Shown one piece after another: positions 14,955-16,784 of a stretch of DNA of 16,784 bases (positions are counted from its first letter, which is position 1; the number at the start of each line of letters is the position of its first letter). Position numbers and translations under genes: made by a program. The notes beneath the pieces were generated by a model. The model had not been told where the DNA came from, did no database searches, and saw only the letters and a list, made by a program, of their open reading frames with translations. Location: positions 1-16,784 of the forward strand of contig JAEUJR010000313.1 of assembly GCA_016793585.1 (NCBI GenBank), written 5' to 3'. Origin of the DNA: Archangium sp. Lineage in GTDB: Bacteria; Myxococcota; Myxococcia; Myxococcales; Myxococcaceae.

Positions 14955-16052
14955 TCAGGGCTCGGTCCACGCGAAGGGTGGAAACGAGACGTCCTGGTAG
15001 TCGGCGGGCCACTGGAACAGCGAGACCTTCGTGCGCTCCTGCACGGGGCTGTTCGCGTCGGAGCGCGTCGAGCCGGCCACCACCATGACGCCGACGTAGT
15101 CGCCGACAGCCGGCACGTAGTTCGTCATCGGGCCCCAGCGGTTCGGGTCGTAGAGCCAGCCCGGGCCGATGTCGGAGACCTTGGTGAGCTGCTTCTGGGT
15201 CTGGTTCGGCCGCAACCGCTCACCGCCGGTGCCGTACCAGACGCCGCCGATGCGAAAGAAGATCCACACCGTGGCCTCCTGCGTGGTGCCGTCGGGCGCG
15301 ATGACGACGGGCGGCCACTGCCCGCGGCGCGTGTGGTCGATGAACATCGTGTCAGGGCGGAAGCCGAAATCGGTGATGGTGCTGGTGACGGCGAAGCTGC
15401 GCACGTCGGGCGCTCCGATGGGTGCGCCCTGGATGATGACGGTCGAGAGGTCGAAGCTGGGCGGGCCGCACGAGACGCTGACCGAGCTGCTCACGACATC
15501 GCCGAACCACCGCACGTTCTCGCGCACCATGCGCCAGTCGGAGGTGCCCGTCGTCGAGCCGCTTGGCGCCTGCAGCGGCACCTCGAAGTCGTACGTCTGG
15601 CCCGGGGCGACCGACGCGGTGACGGGCAGCGTGATGCGGCCAGGACCGAACGGGTCCGAGTCTCCGACGGCGCCGAGCTTGTAGCCCTGCGCGGCCGTCC
15701 ACGTGGTGGTGCCGGTGTTGCGCAGGGTGACGCGCGCGGTGACGAGCTGAGAACACGGCAGCGACGTGGGCAGCGTGGTCGAGACCAACGTCGCTTCGTC
15801 GACGAGCTCGACAAAGCCGCCACCACCAGAAGACGCGCCACCTGCGGTCACCACACCGCCAGCCGTTCCTCCGCCCGTCACGATGGAGCCGCCCGCAGTT
15901 CCGCCTGCCGTGACGACCGTGCCGCCTGCTGAAGAAGCAGAGGAGCCCGCCGAACCGCCCCCGCCCGCGCGCATGTCAGGGTCGCGAATGGCGACCTGAC
16001 CCGAGCCACAGGCCGAGAGCACGAAGAACACCAGCAACGAGGAGCGGTTCAT
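14955..16052 (-). CDS. Lipoprotein with Gly-rich linker and NBR1-Ig-like domain
   Basis: The protein has 365 residues. Signal MNRSSLLVFFVLSAC gives Cys15 in lipobox LSAC, followed by Gly. Residues 29-79 are a Gly/Ala/Ser/Thr linker with repeated TAGGT/TGGGTAGG units. Residues about 82-195 match the NBR1-like Ig fold: TARVTLRNTGTTTWTAAQGY, VAPGQTYDFEVPLQAP and the diagnostic SDWRMVRENVRWFG. Cys100 and Cys195 frame it and could form a disulfide. Residues 198-365 form a second, beta-rich domain that I do not recognise (YGTGGERLRPNQT, GWLYDPNRWGPMTNYVP, FPPFAWTEP). NBR1-type domains in bacteria are usually found in secreted or surface multidomain proteins and probably mediate binding. I chose the ATG at 16052 because the signal peptide starts there; the frame from 16124 adds 24 unsuitable residues. 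The ribosome binding site is weak. It is a single gene, with 211 bp separating it from the upstream gene. Confidence 0.9.
   Translation of the reverse strand: MNRSSLLVFFVLSACGSGQVAIRDPDMRAGGGGSAGSSASSAGGTVVTAGGTAGGSIVTGGGTAGGVVTAGGASSGGGGFVELVDEATLVSTTLPTSLPCSQLVTARVTLRNTGTTTWTAAQGYKLGAVGDSDPFGPGRITLPVTASVAPGQTYDFEVPLQAPSGSTTGTSDWRMVRENVRWFGDVVSSSVSVSCGPPSFDLSTVIIQGAPIGAPDVRSFAVTSTITDFGFRPDTMFIDHTRRGQWPPVVIAPDGTTQEATVWIFFRIGGVWYGTGGERLRPNQTQKQLTKVSDIGPGWLYDPNRWGPMTNYVPAVGDYVGVMVVAGSTRSDANSPVQERTKVSLFQWPADYQDVSFPPFAWTEP
15816..15965 (-). repeat. Gly/Thr-rich coding repeat (lipoprotein linker)
   Basis: Within the NBR1-like lipoprotein gene, codons for AGG-T-xx-T-AGG recur about four times (SAGGTVVTAGG, TAGGSIVTGGG, TAGGVVTAGG). 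The run begins soon after the lipidated Cys and ends at the Ig-like domain, so it is probably a flexible tether. Confidence 0.8.
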
Positions 16053-16235
16053 GGCCAACGTGCAAGAGCAAGGACGTGGCCACGGCGGGCAACGCGTACG
16101 GGAGCCATGGAACGCCCTGAACACGGGCGCATGGAGCGTGAGCAGGGGTGAACTCGACTGATCACTGCCCGCGACAGGCGCGCTCCACGCACGGCCTCCC
16201 GCGCTTTACATCGCCTGCCTCACGGTCGAGTTGGG

Positions 16236-16258
16236 TCGTGAGTGACCAGACGTCACGA
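16236..16258. terminator. Weak inverted repeat after the partial IPT/TIG gene
   Basis: TCGTGA (16236-16241) and TCACGA (16253-16258) are perfect 6-bp inverted arms around an 11-nt loop, 5 bp downstream of the stop of the right-edge gene on the minus strand. No T-run follows, so it is a poor intrinsic terminator; it could instead be a protein-binding dyad or chance. The rest of the 211-bp gap (16053-16263) shows no gene. Confidence 0.25.
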
Positions 16259-16263
16259 TCTGT

Positions 16264-16784
16264 TCACGGCACGACGTAGCGAAGCCCGGTGTCGCCGTCG
16301 TTGCAGTTCCGCCCGCGCACCTTGACCGCGTAGCTGCCCGACGGAAGCGCAGGCGCGTCACCCACGAACGTGCTCGTCGCCGAGTTGTACGAGCCGCGCC
16401 CGAGCACGACGTCACCGACGACGACGTCGAGCGCCGCGTTCAGGTTCTCTCCCGTCACCACCACGGGCCCATCGGGTGTCGCCGGCGGCGCGATGGAGGT
16501 GACGGTCGGGTTCGGCAACGACGGGTCGCAGACGAAGAACGGGTAGCGGTCGAACGACTGGCCGCCGCGGTTGTCGCGCACGACGAGCCACACGGTGCCG
16601 GTGCGACGCTCGGGCACCGGGTCGTCGGGGAACTCGGAAGAGCCCGGAGCGATGAAGGTGGTCGCGTCGGTGGTGGTGACGTCGAAGCGTTCGCGGCTGA
16701 ACCGGCCACTGCTCGAGTACCACGCGCCGACGACGGTCTCGACCTTCTGGACGTCACCGCTCGGCTGCGGCTCGACGTACGTCT
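16264..16784 (-). CDS. C-terminal part of a secreted/lipoprotein-type protein with IPT/TIG domain
   Basis: The frame is open on the minus strand from the right edge to TGA at 16266-16264 (172 visible residues, N-terminus missing). The visible part starts TYVEPQPSGDVQKVETVVGA. Residues about 11-85 form a beta domain (VGAWYSSSGRFSRERFDV, IAPGSS, TGTVWLVVRDNRGGQSFDRY) of a kind I associate with myxobacterial lipoproteins that end in an Ig-like 'WLVVRDxRGG' segment. Residues about 92-171 are IPT/TIG-like: PTVTSIAPPATPDGPVVVTG, ENLN, LPSGSYAVKVR. Cys85 and Cys160 may be exposed. IPT/TIG folds are Ig-like binding or spacer modules in surface proteins. The GTG at 16617 is an internal Val, because the frame continues upstream with sensible protein. 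Signal peptide and full domain set lie outside the window. Confidence 0.8.
   Translation of the reverse strand, partial: TYVEPQPSGDVQKVETVVGAWYSSSGRFSRERFDVTTTDATTFIAPGSSEFPDDPVPERRTGTVWLVVRDNRGGQSFDRYPFFVCDPSLPNPTVTSIAPPATPDGPVVVTGENLNAALDVVVGDVVLGRGSYNSATSTFVGDAPALPSGSYAVKVRGRNCNDGDTGLRYVVP

Overview
The window is very GC-rich and gene-dense, with overlapping start and stop codons. It carries Ser/Thr kinases with PEGA and FHA domains, many lipoproteins with Asp-Ala-Gly or Gly-rich linkers, FG-GAP and beta-helix surface proteins, and an NBR1-Ig-like lipoprotein. That mixture points to a myxobacterium or a close relative (Myxococcota). This is inferred from gene content and composition only. 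I saw no rRNA, tRNA, CRISPR array, IS element, integrase or phage gene.

Layout. Positions 1-4776 hold a leftward group, transcribed from right to left: a membrane-anchored Ser/Thr kinase (3523-4776), a six-helix acetate/succinate-type transporter (2804-3439), a TPR-like lipoprotein (1289-2776) and a large Ser/Ala/Val/Pro-rich protein built on a 24-30-residue repeat. The last of these runs off the left edge (1-1289). A 167-bp divergent region (4777-4943) separates this group from a rightward three-gene operon: a TPR-PEGA membrane protein (4944-5867), a kinase fused to a degenerate FHA domain and a PEGA domain (5864-7957, 4-bp overlap) and a Cys-rich, DAG-linked FG-GAP propeller protein (7961-10099).

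That operon meets, stop to stop, a leftward pair of parallel beta-helix lipoproteins (13665 to 10106, 4-bp overlap). The pair is divergent, across 77 bp holding a perfect 12-bp palindrome, from a discoidin-like / beta-rich / OmpA-like protein (13743-14951). This in turn converges, with 3 bp between stops, on an NBR1-Ig-like lipoprotein (14955-16052). The right edge holds the C-terminal part of an IPT/TIG-type protein (16264-16784).

Working model (inference): this is a cell-envelope region. Two transmembrane kinases lie back to back, and one is translationally coupled to a second PEGA protein and followed by a probable surface propeller lipoprotein, which suggests an envelope-sensing phosphorylation module. 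At least four, probably five, lipoproteins are encoded, and none has Asp after the lipobox Cys. No metabolic pathway is evident apart from the single transporter.
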